Positions 24,426 to 33,622 of a stretch of DNA of 64,000 nucleotides are shown here, one piece after another (the stretch's first letter is position 1; every line of letters begins with the position of its first letter). The stretch comes from Lentzea sp. NBRC 105346. GTDB lineage: Bacteria > Actinomycetota > Actinomycetes > Mycobacteriales > Pseudonocardiaceae. Made by a program: the position numbers and the translations under genes. Location of the stretch: assembly GCF_030269605.1 (NCBI RefSeq), contig NZ_BSTQ01000001.1, positions 496,001 through 560,000 of the forward strand, read 5' to 3'. The notes below the pieces were generated by a model. That model was given only the letters and a program-made list of their open reading frames with translations, had not been told where the DNA came from and did not search any database.

Positions 24426-25664
24426 GTGGGAAACCGGGGAGCGGGGACCTGGCGGCGTGCGCTGGCGGCGCCGGAGGTGAGGGTGCTGTGGGCTGCGGAG
24501 GCGCAGTCCACAGCGGGGGATCAACTCGCTCGCGTAGCCGTGCTGCTGCTGGTCTACGAGCGGACAGGATCGGCCGCGTGGTCCGGGCTGATGCTGGCAC
24601 TGACGTATCTCCCGGATCTTCTCGGCACCCTCGGGATGTCGTGGCTGGCCGACCGTCATCGCCGTCGAACCGTGATGATCGCGAGCGCGGGCGTGCAGGC
24701 CGCCGCGTTCGCCGCGATGGCAGTGCCCGGTGCGCCGATGTGGATGCTCGCTGTGCTGATCAGTCTGGCGACGATCGCGCTCGCCCCGTACCGCGCCGCC
24801 GCGCAGGCCTTGCTCTACGAACTGGTGGTGGAGGATGACGAACGACTTGCCGCACAGAGCGTCTTCCACACGACCCGCATGATCGGCCAGGTCGCCGGGC
24901 TCGGCGCCGGTGGCGGGATCGTCGCCTTGATCGGCGCGAACACAGCCCTCCTGATCAACGCCCTCACCTTCGGCGTCGCCGCCGTCCTGCTCGCGTGTGG
25001 TGTGCGCCGCGGGAGCCGGCCACCATCGTCAGCGTCGACCGCGGTCTGGTTCACCAGGAACGCGATCACGACCCTCGCAGCCGATCCTCGACTGCTCAGC
25101 GCGCTCGGACTGATGTGCCTCGCGGCGGTCACCGCCGTACCGGAAGCTGTGGCGGCGTTACTCGCCGACCAGCTGCGCGTCGGTTCTGCCGGTGTCGGCG
25201 CCTTGCTGGCGGCTCACCCTGTCGGCATGGCCGTGGGCATCGCGTTCGCTGTGCCTCGCGGCAGTGCGGCCGCGTCGCGGCGTGCCGCATGGCTGGTGTG
25301 GACATCGCTCCTACCGCTGGCTGGGTTCGCGATGCTCTTCCTACAGCCGTCGTACTGGATCGCACTGTCGTTGTTGACGGTGTCCGGCATCGGCCTGGCT
25401 TACCACCCGGTGCTGCAGACCGAGTTCTCGAGCGCCGCGCCGCCAGAGCTGCTCGGAAGTATTACCGGCCTCGCCCGTATGGCACTGCGGCTGTCCCAGG
25501 GCTGCGGTCTGCTGCTCGGCGGGGTCGCCGCACAAGCCACCGGTTCGGCAGCGGCGGCGGTCGCGGGCGCGGCAGTCATCGGCTGCGGTCTCGCCGCCTG
25601 CGGACTGAGGATCCGCCGCCGCGCGGTGTCCTCAATGGAGTCGGACACGCCGGCGACTACATAG
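24426..25664 (+). CDS. MFS exporter
   Basis: A 412-residue major facilitator superfamily protein with about twelve transmembrane helices. The loop after helix 2 carries GMSWLADRHRRRTVM, the MFS motif A (GxxADRxxRR), and the middle loop RRGSRPPSSAS separates the two six-helix halves. It resembles the drug/siderophore exporter group (MefA/EntS-like) and most likely exports a small molecule by proton antiport. GGGGAG precedes the GTG. A hairpin 250 bases downstream may end the transcript. The substrate is unknown. Confidence 0.9.
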   Translation: MGNRGAGTWRRALAAPEVRVLWAAEAQSTAGDQLARVAVLLLVYERTGSAAWSGLMLALTYLPDLLGTLGMSWLADRHRRRTVMIASAGVQAAAFAAMAVPGAPMWMLAVLISLATIALAPYRAAAQALLYELVVEDDERLAAQSVFHTTRMIGQVAGLGAGGGIVALIGANTALLINALTFGVAAVLLACGVRRGSRPPSSASTAVWFTRNAITTLAADPRLLSALGLMCLAAVTAVPEAVAALLADQLRVGSAGVGALLAAHPVGMAVGIAFAVPRGSAAASRRAAWLVWTSLLPLAGFAMLFLQPSYWIALSLLTVSGIGLAYHPVLQTEFSSAAPPELLGSITGLARMALRLSQGCGLLLGGVAAQATGSAAAAVAGAAVIGCGLAACGLRIRRRAVSSMESDTPATT

Positions 25665-25911
25665 ACCGCACAACAGGTGTTTCTGCGGATGGCGCGCCGC
25701 ACACCGTCCGAGGGAGCCTGTGTGCCGACGGCAATCGGGGCCGTCGAACCAACACCACGACAGTGAGAGACCTTGTTTCGTGTCGCCGACCCCCAGCTGG
25801 CGAGCGAACGAATCCGGTGTTCCAACGAGCCAACACGGCGGTCACTGGGGAGCGACCGCGGACGCCGGACTCCTCTCACCTTCGTGGTCGAGGTAGCGGG
25901 GAAGTGTGATC

Positions 25912-25950
25912 GGGTTGGGTGCCGCCAGTAGTGCCGGCGGCACCCAACCC
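25912..25950. terminator. Hairpin terminator between convergent units
   Basis: Arms 25912-25926 and 25936-25950 form a perfect 15-bp stem with a 9-base loop. It lies 28 bases beyond the putative small minus-strand gene (25978) and downstream of the MFS gene, so it could serve both directions. Confidence 0.75.
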
Positions 25951-25977
25951 AGCCCGTGTGCGCCCTGCGATCGCCGA

Positions 25978-26160
25978 TCAGTAAGCCCACGCGAGCCGTC
26001 GCCAACGTGGCCCGTTGCTCGCCGACGTGGCGATGATGACTCGTCGAGCCCGGCGTGGTGGGTGTTCCCGCCGGCGATGGTCACGGCACCAGCATGGTCG
26101 CCCCCTCAACCTGACGGCCGCGGCAGCGTGCCCGAAACGGCCACTCGCCTGGCGGGCCAT
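25978..26160 (-). CDS. Possible small basic protein
   Basis: A 60-codon frame beginning MARQASGRFGHAAAAVRLRG. It has a GGAGG site seven bases before the ATG and a strong hairpin 28 bases after the stop, which argues for a real gene. The composition is very Arg-rich (REHPPRRARR) with a CWC pair, so it may also be chance coding. No family is recognised. Confidence 0.3.
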   Translation of the reverse strand: MARQASGRFGHAAAAVRLRGRPCWCRDHRRREHPPRRARRVIIATSASNGPRWRRLAWAY

Positions 26161-26295
26161 GATCGTGCCTCCAGGCGAGCGAGGCGCCGGGCGTGGCGGT
26201 GCAACCCACCATGAGCGACAGGGGCCGAGCCTGCTCAACATTCCTTGAAGACTGGGATGCTCTGATTCGAAGGCAGGCGCTCGGGTGTGGCGTCG

Positions 26296-28776
26296 TCAGC
26301 GGGCCGCGGCGCGTCGATCGTGATCGTCAGCCGGGTCGTCGGCATCAAGCGGCCGGTACTCGCGGTATGTGGCACCGATCCCTGAGCGCCGGCTCACACC
26401 CAGCGTCCGGAGAATGTTCGACATGTGTCCGTCCACGGTGCGATGCGACACGACCAGGCGGGCCGCGATCTGCTTGTTGGTCAACCCCTGCGCGGCGTAG
26501 CCCGCGATCTCATACTCGCGCGCCGACAACCGCGCACGTCCCGCATCAACGTCGGGCAGCTCGGTCAACGCCATGGAGACGACCTGCTGAAAGCCCATCT
26601 CGACACCGATCTCGTAATGCGCGGCGTGCACATCGGAGCCCAGCCGACGGCGTGTCAACCGTTCGGCCTGTTCTTCGACCCGCGCCAGCGGAATCAGCCC
26701 GTCCCCGATCACGTGGATGGCCTTCTGCTCGCGGTGCGCCCCGCCGAACAGCTGTGCCGAGTGCTCGAACAGACCGAGCCGGGCGGCCAGACACGCGAGC
26801 AGCCAGACCGACCACACCGGACCCCAGCGGTCTCCCATGTCGCGCTGCATCGCCAATGCCTGCTGCACCACGCGATAGCCGCCGCGCAGATCACCGCCAT
26901 GGGTCAGCTCGAACAAGCCCTGCACCCACAGCGACCACGAGTGTGACCACGCGGAACGGTGCGCTTCCGTCGTAGCGGTGACGTCGTCCACGGCCGACCG
27001 GGCAGTATCGCGATCACCGTAGAAGCATGCCGCGACCGCAACGAACAGCGTCATCATCTGCGTGTCACCGGCATAACCATCGCGCCGCGAGATCTGCGCG
27101 GCCCTCACCAGCAGCGGCAGAGATTGCTTCGCCTGCTCAGGATCCCGCGTTGCAAACAGCAGCCGCGCTCCTTCGGTGTACAGCAGGGGCGCCGCGACAT
27201 CCCGCACACCGAGTCCGTCGGCCACTTCACGCGCCCGCGCCAAGTACGGCACAGCCACGTCCTGATCCCCCTGGATCAGCGCGATCCACGCGCCCAGCGC
27301 CGCCGCGCCCAGCACCAGCGGCGGCGACTGGCCTTCTGCCTCGAAAGCCTGCTGCAACAGATGCCGGTACTGCCCCAGACTGCCACTGAAGATGGCGAAG
27401 CGCGTCCGTCCGCCGTCGATCGCCATCTGCGCCCCAGAGGCGATCTGATCCGGCTGCGACAGATAGAACCCGATTGCCCCGCGGATGTTGTGCCACTCCT
27501 CGTGCAAGCCACGCATCAACGCGACCTCCCGCGGGGACAGCCAGTCCTGCGCGGCATCCGCCAGCAGCTGACGGTAGTAGTCCGCGTGGGACTGCTGCAG
27601 GGCGCGACGGCACGGCTCCTGCACCAGCTCCGCGCCGAACAACCGGATGGATTGCAACATCCGATAACGGACCCTGCGGGAGACCGAACTCGTCGCCGAC
27701 ACCAGGATGCTCTTGCGAACCAGGCCGCCGAGCAGATCGAGCACCTCGCCGCGGTCGATCCCGTCACCCGTGCACACCGCCTCCACAGCGACCCGCTCGA
27801 AGTCCGCGGGAAAAACCGACAAGCGAGCCCACAGCTCCCGCTCGGCCGGCGAGCAGCGAGCCGCGGACCACTCCAGGGCCCGACGCAGCGTCTGGTGAGC
27901 ACGCCTGCCCGCCGGGTCCCCGTCGACCAGCAACGCGAACCGGCCATCCCGGTCGCGATCATCCTCCCGCTCAACAGCGAGCTGGCTCAGAATCTCCCGC
28001 ACGCTGAGCTCGCCCAGACGCACCGCGGCGAGCTCGATGGCCAGCGGCAAGCCGTCGAGCAACGCACACAGCTCGATCGCCAAGGGATAGTCCGCCTCGG
28101 CGATCGGCACGCCCGCTGCCTCGGCACGGTCGACCAGCAGCCGAGCCGCCTCACCGAGACCATCGCGACCGGTGCCCTCACCACAATCCCCCTCACCGCA
28201 CACGCACAACGGCGGGACCCGTACGATGTGCTCGCCGGCAACACCGAGCCGCTCCTGACTCGTCACGAGCACGGTCACATCACCGCAGCCGCGCAGCAAC
28301 GCACTCGCCAGCTGCTGCGCCGGTTCGAGCAGGTGCTCGCAGTTGTCGAGAATCAACAGCAAATGCTTGTCGCGCAAGGCGTCCGCGAGATGAGCGAAGC
28401 CAGACCCCGAGGTGTTGTCGACGACACCGATCGCGTCAGCCACCGCGCGACCGAGCAGATCGGGCTCCCGCAAGCCGGCCAGCGAGACCAGCCACACCCC
28501 GTCACGGAACAACCGCGCCGACCGGCACCGATCGCCGAACTGCCGGGCTGCACGTGTCTTGCCGACGCCGGCAGGCCCGGTCAGCGTGATCAGCCTGCGC
28601 CCGGCGTCCCGTCGGTCCTCGAGCTCAGAAAGCAGCCGATCACGCCCGACGAACGAACTGATCTCCGCCGGCAGATTGCCGGCTTCCGCGGGATCCGCTG
28701 ACCCTTCGCCCAGGCGCAGAGCGGATGCACTGGGCGCCAGCTGGCGCTGACTTCTCGGCATCGCGTTGTCGCTCAC
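26296..28776 (-). CDS. MalT/LAL-type ATPase transcriptional regulator (paralog 1)
   Basis: An 826-residue STAND-type regulator. An N-terminal NTPase has the P-loop GPAGVGKT (67-74) and Walker B LLLILDNCEHLL. Next come the GLPLAIELAA signature and a winged-helix segment (ARLSVFPADF), a long tetratricopeptide-like middle, and a C-terminal LuxR HTH (LSAREYEIAGYAAQGLTNKQ, SHRTVDGHMSNIL). Such proteins bind a signal in the helical region, hydrolyse ATP and activate transcription. Two close paralogs lie at 30881 and 33623. The GTG at 28776 lies just after GGGGA. Confidence 0.9.
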   Translation of the reverse strand: MSDNAMPRSQRQLAPSASALRLGEGSADPAEAGNLPAEISSFVGRDRLLSELEDRRDAGRRLITLTGPAGVGKTRAARQFGDRCRSARLFRDGVWLVSLAGLREPDLLGRAVADAIGVVDNTSGSGFAHLADALRDKHLLLILDNCEHLLEPAQQLASALLRGCGDVTVLVTSQERLGVAGEHIVRVPPLCVCGEGDCGEGTGRDGLGEAARLLVDRAEAAGVPIAEADYPLAIELCALLDGLPLAIELAAVRLGELSVREILSQLAVEREDDRDRDGRFALLVDGDPAGRRAHQTLRRALEWSAARCSPAERELWARLSVFPADFERVAVEAVCTGDGIDRGEVLDLLGGLVRKSILVSATSSVSRRVRYRMLQSIRLFGAELVQEPCRRALQQSHADYYRQLLADAAQDWLSPREVALMRGLHEEWHNIRGAIGFYLSQPDQIASGAQMAIDGGRTRFAIFSGSLGQYRHLLQQAFEAEGQSPPLVLGAAALGAWIALIQGDQDVAVPYLARAREVADGLGVRDVAAPLLYTEGARLLFATRDPEQAKQSLPLLVRAAQISRRDGYAGDTQMMTLFVAVAACFYGDRDTARSAVDDVTATTEAHRSAWSHSWSLWVQGLFELTHGGDLRGGYRVVQQALAMQRDMGDRWGPVWSVWLLACLAARLGLFEHSAQLFGGAHREQKAIHVIGDGLIPLARVEEQAERLTRRRLGSDVHAAHYEIGVEMGFQQVVSMALTELPDVDAGRARLSAREYEIAGYAAQGLTNKQIAARLVVSHRTVDGHMSNILRTLGVSRRSGIGATYREYRPLDADDPADDHDRRAAAR

Positions 28777-29337
28777 GTCCCCATGCCTTCGTCGCTAATC
28801 CGCGGCAGTTCGCGGCCACTCTTTGGCCTGTGACTGGCCGTCACCCCCCACAGTTGCACATTACGCCATTTGGGCTAGTTGTGCGTCGGGTGGCCACACT
28901 GCGAGGAGCTGGCCCGACTCGGCGCAGCATGCCACAACGGTGTGAATTAGCGCAGCTCAGACACGCGTACGCCCGGCCTCTCGCCGGATTGGGAGGGCCG
29001 GGCGCACTGCTCTGGACACCAGTTGCGGCTTGTACGGACAGTCACCGCCGCATCATGACCTGCTTGACGCGCGGAGCGCATACAACGGTCCAAGTGTCAC
29101 CCGTTCGGGCTACACAGTTTCCCGGACGTTGTGACGCTCCGTCGATTGGGTGTCGAACTCCAGCGAGTTATGTGGACACCCGGCCCCCCAGCGCGGATAG
29201 CGTCGGATCACAGATGGCAGACCGGCCGTATTGCGGTGGTTCGCGACGGGGAGCGACGGGCCGGCGGCGACGTCACCAGTCGATGTCGCCGTCGCCGCCC
29301 TGGTACAGCCAGTCGATGTCGCCAGAACGGGGGAGCA
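28777..29337. other. Divergent promoter region
   Basis: About 560 bases between the leftward regulator and the rightward GGDEF gene. The sequence CCAGTCGATGTCGCC occurs twice within 50 bases (about 29277 and 29310), close to the GGDEF start. Whether this is a binding-site pair is unclear. No gene or RNA was recognised. Confidence 0.4.
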
Positions 29338-30783
29338 GTGCAAGGGCGTGAGCCACAACAACCTCCAATAATCACGCACACGCAGCGATCCACCTCGCCA
29401 ACTGAGGCGAACACGGCAGCCGCGCATGCTGGGGAGCAACGAACCGACACCAGGATCTCGACCCCGGCCGCCGCGTCCAAGGCCCGATCGGCTCGACTGT
29501 TGATCACTGTGCGTTCATGGGCGCTGTGGAGCACACCGCGGCGCGTCGTCTGCTATGTGCTGACGATCGAAGCACTCGCCTGCGCCATGATCGCCATGGA
29601 TCTGCTCGACGGCATCGACATCACCGCCGGGCAATGGGGTCGCTTCGCGATCCTGCTGACCGTGGCGCACGCCCACCAGCTGCTCTCGCGCGATCACGAG
29701 GCACGGCGAAGGGCAGACCACGGGTCTGAAGGGCTGCACGCCGACCTGACCGCGGTCTTCACTTTCGCCGCCGCAGCGCTGTTGCCCATGCCATTGACAG
29801 TGGTCCTGATCGTGACCGTGCGGGCCGCGCGGTACACGATCGCGAGAAAGCCTCCCTACAAGTTCGTCCTCGCGACAGCGTCGATCATCCTCGCCGCCTA
29901 CAGCGTGCACACCCTGCTGCACCCGGCCGGCGCGTTCGGCACACCGGAGTCGAGATGGAGCCTGAAGGGACAAGCCCTCCTCGTGGCCGCCGGAGTGCTC
30001 TACATCGCTCAGCAGATGCTCACCATCGGCGCCGCAGTCGTGCTCGCCGCCAATGGCCGACGACCATCGGCGGTGGCGATCTTCGGCAACCGCGAGCACC
30101 TGGCCAGCGTCCTGCTCAGCGTCAGCCTCGGCATCGTGTTCGCCGCGACCGGCGCCGCCCCCGTCACCGCGGCAATCATGCTGTTCGCCGCCGTGTCGAT
30201 CAACAGCCTGATCGGGCACCGCGAACGTGGCCGCCGAGATGGCCACACGGGGCTGCCGACCAAGCAACGATGGTCCGAGCTGGCGGACGCCGCCATCCGC
30301 GTCGCGACACGCAGCCAGCTCCGGCCGGCGGTGCTGGTGATCGACCTCGACCACTTCAAGCAGGTCAACGACACCTGGGGTCATCTCGTCGGCGACCTGT
30401 TCCTGCTACGTGTCGCCACGGTGCTCACCCACACACTGCGCGACGGCGACATCGCCGGGCGCTTCGGCGGTGAGGAGTTCGTCGTCCTGCTCAGCGACGG
30501 CGAAGACGTACGGGGTGTCGCCGAGCGGATTCGGGAGGAGATCGCGCGGATCGAGCTGATCTTCGAGCGAGCCGCGGGCGGGAAGAAGGACACCCTGTCG
30601 GGCCGAACCGCCTCGGTCGGCGCCGCCCTCACCTCGACGCCGCGTGAAACCACCCTCCGCGAGCTGCTCGGCGCCGCCGACGCCGCCGCCTACGCGGCCA
30701 AGCGCAACGGACGCAACCAGGTTCGAGTCGCGGTGGTCCCCGAACCGCGAGATGCGAAGCGCACCCCGGTGCTGTCGCTCTGA
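29338..30783 (+). CDS. Membrane GGDEF diguanylate cyclase
   Basis: About 481 residues from the GTG at 29338 (preceded by GGGGGAG). The frame is open further upstream, but that part is basic and shadow-like. Six or seven transmembrane helices form the sensor half. The catalytic domain has the substrate segment VLVIDLDHFKQVNDTWGH, the GGEEF active site (377-381) and an intact inhibitory I-site RDGD exactly five residues before it (368-371). It should make cyclic di-GMP with product inhibition. It lies between MalT-like regulators and could feed a c-di-GMP signal into local control. Confidence 0.9.
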   Translation: MQGREPQQPPIITHTQRSTSPTEANTAAAHAGEQRTDTRISTPAAASKARSARLLITVRSWALWSTPRRVVCYVLTIEALACAMIAMDLLDGIDITAGQWGRFAILLTVAHAHQLLSRDHEARRRADHGSEGLHADLTAVFTFAAAALLPMPLTVVLIVTVRAARYTIARKPPYKFVLATASIILAAYSVHTLLHPAGAFGTPESRWSLKGQALLVAAGVLYIAQQMLTIGAAVVLAANGRRPSAVAIFGNREHLASVLLSVSLGIVFAATGAAPVTAAIMLFAAVSINSLIGHRERGRRDGHTGLPTKQRWSELADAAIRVATRSQLRPAVLVIDLDHFKQVNDTWGHLVGDLFLLRVATVLTHTLRDGDIAGRFGGEEFVVLLSDGEDVRGVAERIREEIARIELIFERAAGGKKDTLSGRTASVGAALTSTPRETTLRELLGAADAAAYAAKRNGRNQVRVAVVPEPRDAKRTPVLSL

Positions 30784-30880
30784 TCGTGAATGGCCCGCGG
30801 AACCGCTGACGCGAGCCGATGGCCGGATCCGCGAACACTGGTGTGCAACCTGGCACAGCGGCGACACCGAGGCGCCGGTG

Positions 30881-33277
30881 TCACGGATTTGCGGGTCGGG
30901 TGGACGAGCCGTCGACATGGGTGTGCAGCCAGCTCGCGATCGCGGTCCGGTTGGGGAGGCCAAGTTTCGTTCGAAGATTGAACACGTGCCGGTCCACGGT
31001 GCTGGCCGCGATGGCGAGGTCGGCCCCGATCTGCTCACTGGTCTTGCCGGCCGCGACGAGCTGGGCGATCGCGAACTCCCGGCGCGTCAACCCGTCCGGC
31101 GGTGCCTGCGCGGACGATGTGACGTGGTGCTGGGACCTGGCGTCTGTGAGCGCGAGGTCGACCGCATCGGCAAAGGGCATGGCCGCGCCCGAGGCCACCT
31201 GCTCGGCATAGGCAGTCTCACCGAGACGCTCGACGGCCACCGTGTGTGCCCGCTGCTGAAGGCGTTGCCAGGGCCGCAGCCCCGGCAGCGTGATCTCGTT
31301 GACCTGTTGCAGTCGGCGTGATGCACCCAGCAGCCGTGCTGCTCGGGCGGCGTCGCCGAGGTGCGCGGCCGCGCAGGCGATACCCCACAGACACCACGTG
31401 GGCTCGCCCATGTCACCGAGATCCCGCTGCATCCTCAGCCCGCGCTGGAACAACGCGATCGCATCGACAGCGGCGCGCGGCATCTCGCCGTGCAGTAGCT
31501 CGCCCATGCCTCGCGCCCACCAGGTCCACGACAGACTCCATTGCGCGCCGTGGGACTCCGCAGCGAGCTGCGCTCGCTCGCCTGCCGCTCGCGCGGTCTC
31601 GGTGTCACCGAGGAAAGCCGCCGCGAGTGCCTCGAAGTACAGGGCCGCGTACCGGTCGGACTGCTCCTCGGCCGGGATTCGTGCGGAGGCCTCGGCGAGC
31701 AGGTCGACAGCCTGCACGGCGCGCTGCTCGTCGGGCTCCGCCAACCACATCCGTGTGCCCTCGACATAGAGCAGCAGCGGCTCCAGATCTGGCTCGTCGA
31801 CCACCTCGGCGGCCGACCGTGCCCACTGGATCAGGACATCGGCTTCGTCACTTCGCCCCAGCGTCAGCGCGATCCACGCCTGGTTGGCCAGCAACCGGAC
31901 CAGCAGCCGGGTCGGTGTCGGCGGGTGCGCCGCGATTCCCCACTGGAGCCACTGCCGCACGTCGGCCATGATCGACGTCCACGCCCAATGCCGCAGCCGG
32001 CTGAGGTTGACAGCCATCTCGGCACCGGCCAACTCCTGATCCCGGCGGCCGAACAGATACGTTATCGCCGCACGGATGTTGGACCACTCCTGCCGCACGA
32101 GCAGCATCCAGCTGACCTCGTCGGGCGAGATCCACTGCAGCGCCGCGCGCCTGACGAGCGTGCGGTAGTAGTCGGCGTGCGCGTCCCGCGCAGCTCGAAT
32201 CTCGGCGTCGCTGCCGATGACGTGCATGGCGTACTGGCGAACCGTCTCCAGCATGCGATAGCGGTTCTCATCGCTGAGCCGCTCCACACCCACAATCGAC
32301 TGCCGGATCAAGGTCGTCAGCATCTCCAGGCCCTCGGCCCGCGATCCGACAACATCGCTGCAGACGGACTGGGCTGCGTCGAGTGTGAAGCCGCCCCGAA
32401 ACGCTGCCAGTCGGACCCACATCCGCTGCTGGGCAACGGTCAGTCGCGCACGGGACCACTCGAATGTCCGGCGAAGTGTCTGATGGTGCGATCGAGAACC
32501 ACGTGGCCCGCCGACCAGCAGGTCAAACCTCGCGCCGGTTCCGTCGGTATGATCCTCACGTTCCTCGCCGAGCTGGTCGACGAGTCCGACAAGCGACAGG
32601 TCCATCAGCCGACCGGCAGCCAGTTCAATCGCGAGTGGCAGTCCGTCGAGCAGCGTGCACAGGCGCCGGGCGTCGTCGAGATCCTCCTCGAGGAGAACCA
32701 CACCTGCCGACTCAGCGCGTTCGACCAGCAGACGCACCGCCTCACTCTCGGACAGCCCACGTGTGCCCCTGACCGACAGGGGAGGCACATCGATCACCCG
32801 TTCTCCGTAGATCCCCAGCTTCTCCCGGCTGGTCGCCAGGATGTCCAGGCCCGCAGCGGCGACCAGAAGTCCATACGCCACCTGCCGGACCGCCGCCAGC
32901 ACGTGCTCGCAGTTGTCCAGTAGCAACAGCAGCTTCCTGCCCGCGAGCCTGCCGGCAAGCAGGTCCACCGACCAGCGGTCCGGTTCGCCCACGATCTTCA
33001 GAGCTGCGGCGATCGCGCCGCACACGTGGCTGGCGGTGTCGGTGTCGGCCTCCGCCAGGTCCACGAGCCAGGCGCCGTCGTCGTACCGATCGGCGACGGC
33101 ATCGGCGGCACGCAGGGCGAGCCGGGTCTTGCCGATGCCACCGACGCCAGCCAAGGTGACCAGCCTGATGCTCGGCCGCGCCAATCGTGCCGCGACGTCG
33201 GCCACGAGCCTTTCCCGGCCTACGAACGACGTGACCTCTGGGCGAAGGTTGCCGCGAACAGGTTCCTCGCCTGCCAT
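30881..33277 (-). CDS. MalT/LAL-type ATPase transcriptional regulator (paralog 2)
   Basis: About 798 residues. The layout is the same as at 26296: NLRPEVTSFVGRERL at the N-terminus, P-loop GVGGIGKT (44-51), Walker B LLLLLDNCEHVL, GLPLAIELAAGRL, a helical repeat region and a C-terminal LuxR HTH (LTRREFAIAQLVAAGKTSEQ, AASTVDRHVFNL). The ATG at 33277 follows GGGAGAGG; an in-frame GTG lies 18 bases upstream. It is the most diverged of the three paralogs. The target genes are unknown. Confidence 0.9.
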   Translation of the reverse strand: MAGEEPVRGNLRPEVTSFVGRERLVADVAARLARPSIRLVTLAGVGGIGKTRLALRAADAVADRYDDGAWLVDLAEADTDTASHVCGAIAAALKIVGEPDRWSVDLLAGRLAGRKLLLLLDNCEHVLAAVRQVAYGLLVAAAGLDILATSREKLGIYGERVIDVPPLSVRGTRGLSESEAVRLLVERAESAGVVLLEEDLDDARRLCTLLDGLPLAIELAAGRLMDLSLVGLVDQLGEEREDHTDGTGARFDLLVGGPRGSRSHHQTLRRTFEWSRARLTVAQQRMWVRLAAFRGGFTLDAAQSVCSDVVGSRAEGLEMLTTLIRQSIVGVERLSDENRYRMLETVRQYAMHVIGSDAEIRAARDAHADYYRTLVRRAALQWISPDEVSWMLLVRQEWSNIRAAITYLFGRRDQELAGAEMAVNLSRLRHWAWTSIMADVRQWLQWGIAAHPPTPTRLLVRLLANQAWIALTLGRSDEADVLIQWARSAAEVVDEPDLEPLLLYVEGTRMWLAEPDEQRAVQAVDLLAEASARIPAEEQSDRYAALYFEALAAAFLGDTETARAAGERAQLAAESHGAQWSLSWTWWARGMGELLHGEMPRAAVDAIALFQRGLRMQRDLGDMGEPTWCLWGIACAAAHLGDAARAARLLGASRRLQQVNEITLPGLRPWQRLQQRAHTVAVERLGETAYAEQVASGAAMPFADAVDLALTDARSQHHVTSSAQAPPDGLTRREFAIAQLVAAGKTSEQIGADLAIAASTVDRHVFNLRTKLGLPNRTAIASWLHTHVDGSSTRPANP

Positions 33278-33622
33278 GACCTCTCCCGTACCCACGACAC
33301 CTACCGCCCGCCGGGCGCGCCCTGTCTCGCAAACCAGCTGCTAACTACCTGAAGTAGCTGATTGGCGCGACGCTACGCATGGCTTGACTGCAAGGGATCC
33401 GCACCGCGCCGTGAGTCCTGTGTGGAACCGGATGGCCCGGTGAACAGGATCGATCGTCATGTTTCCATCATTGCTCACGGACACGGAGTCGGCTGGCAAT
33501 GACGACCCGCGAGTCGCTCGGACGCTGACTGACCACCACGTTGTTACTGAGAGTGTGGTCCACCGGGAGGCGGGGGCGACATTGACCTGTGCTGCGTAGT
33601 TCGGCCGCGGATGCCTGTCCCA

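Noticed and set aside
29250-29340. Cyclic-di-GMP riboswitch before the diguanylate cyclase
   Set aside because: The 15-base repeat is suggestive but no conserved riboswitch stems could be drawn.
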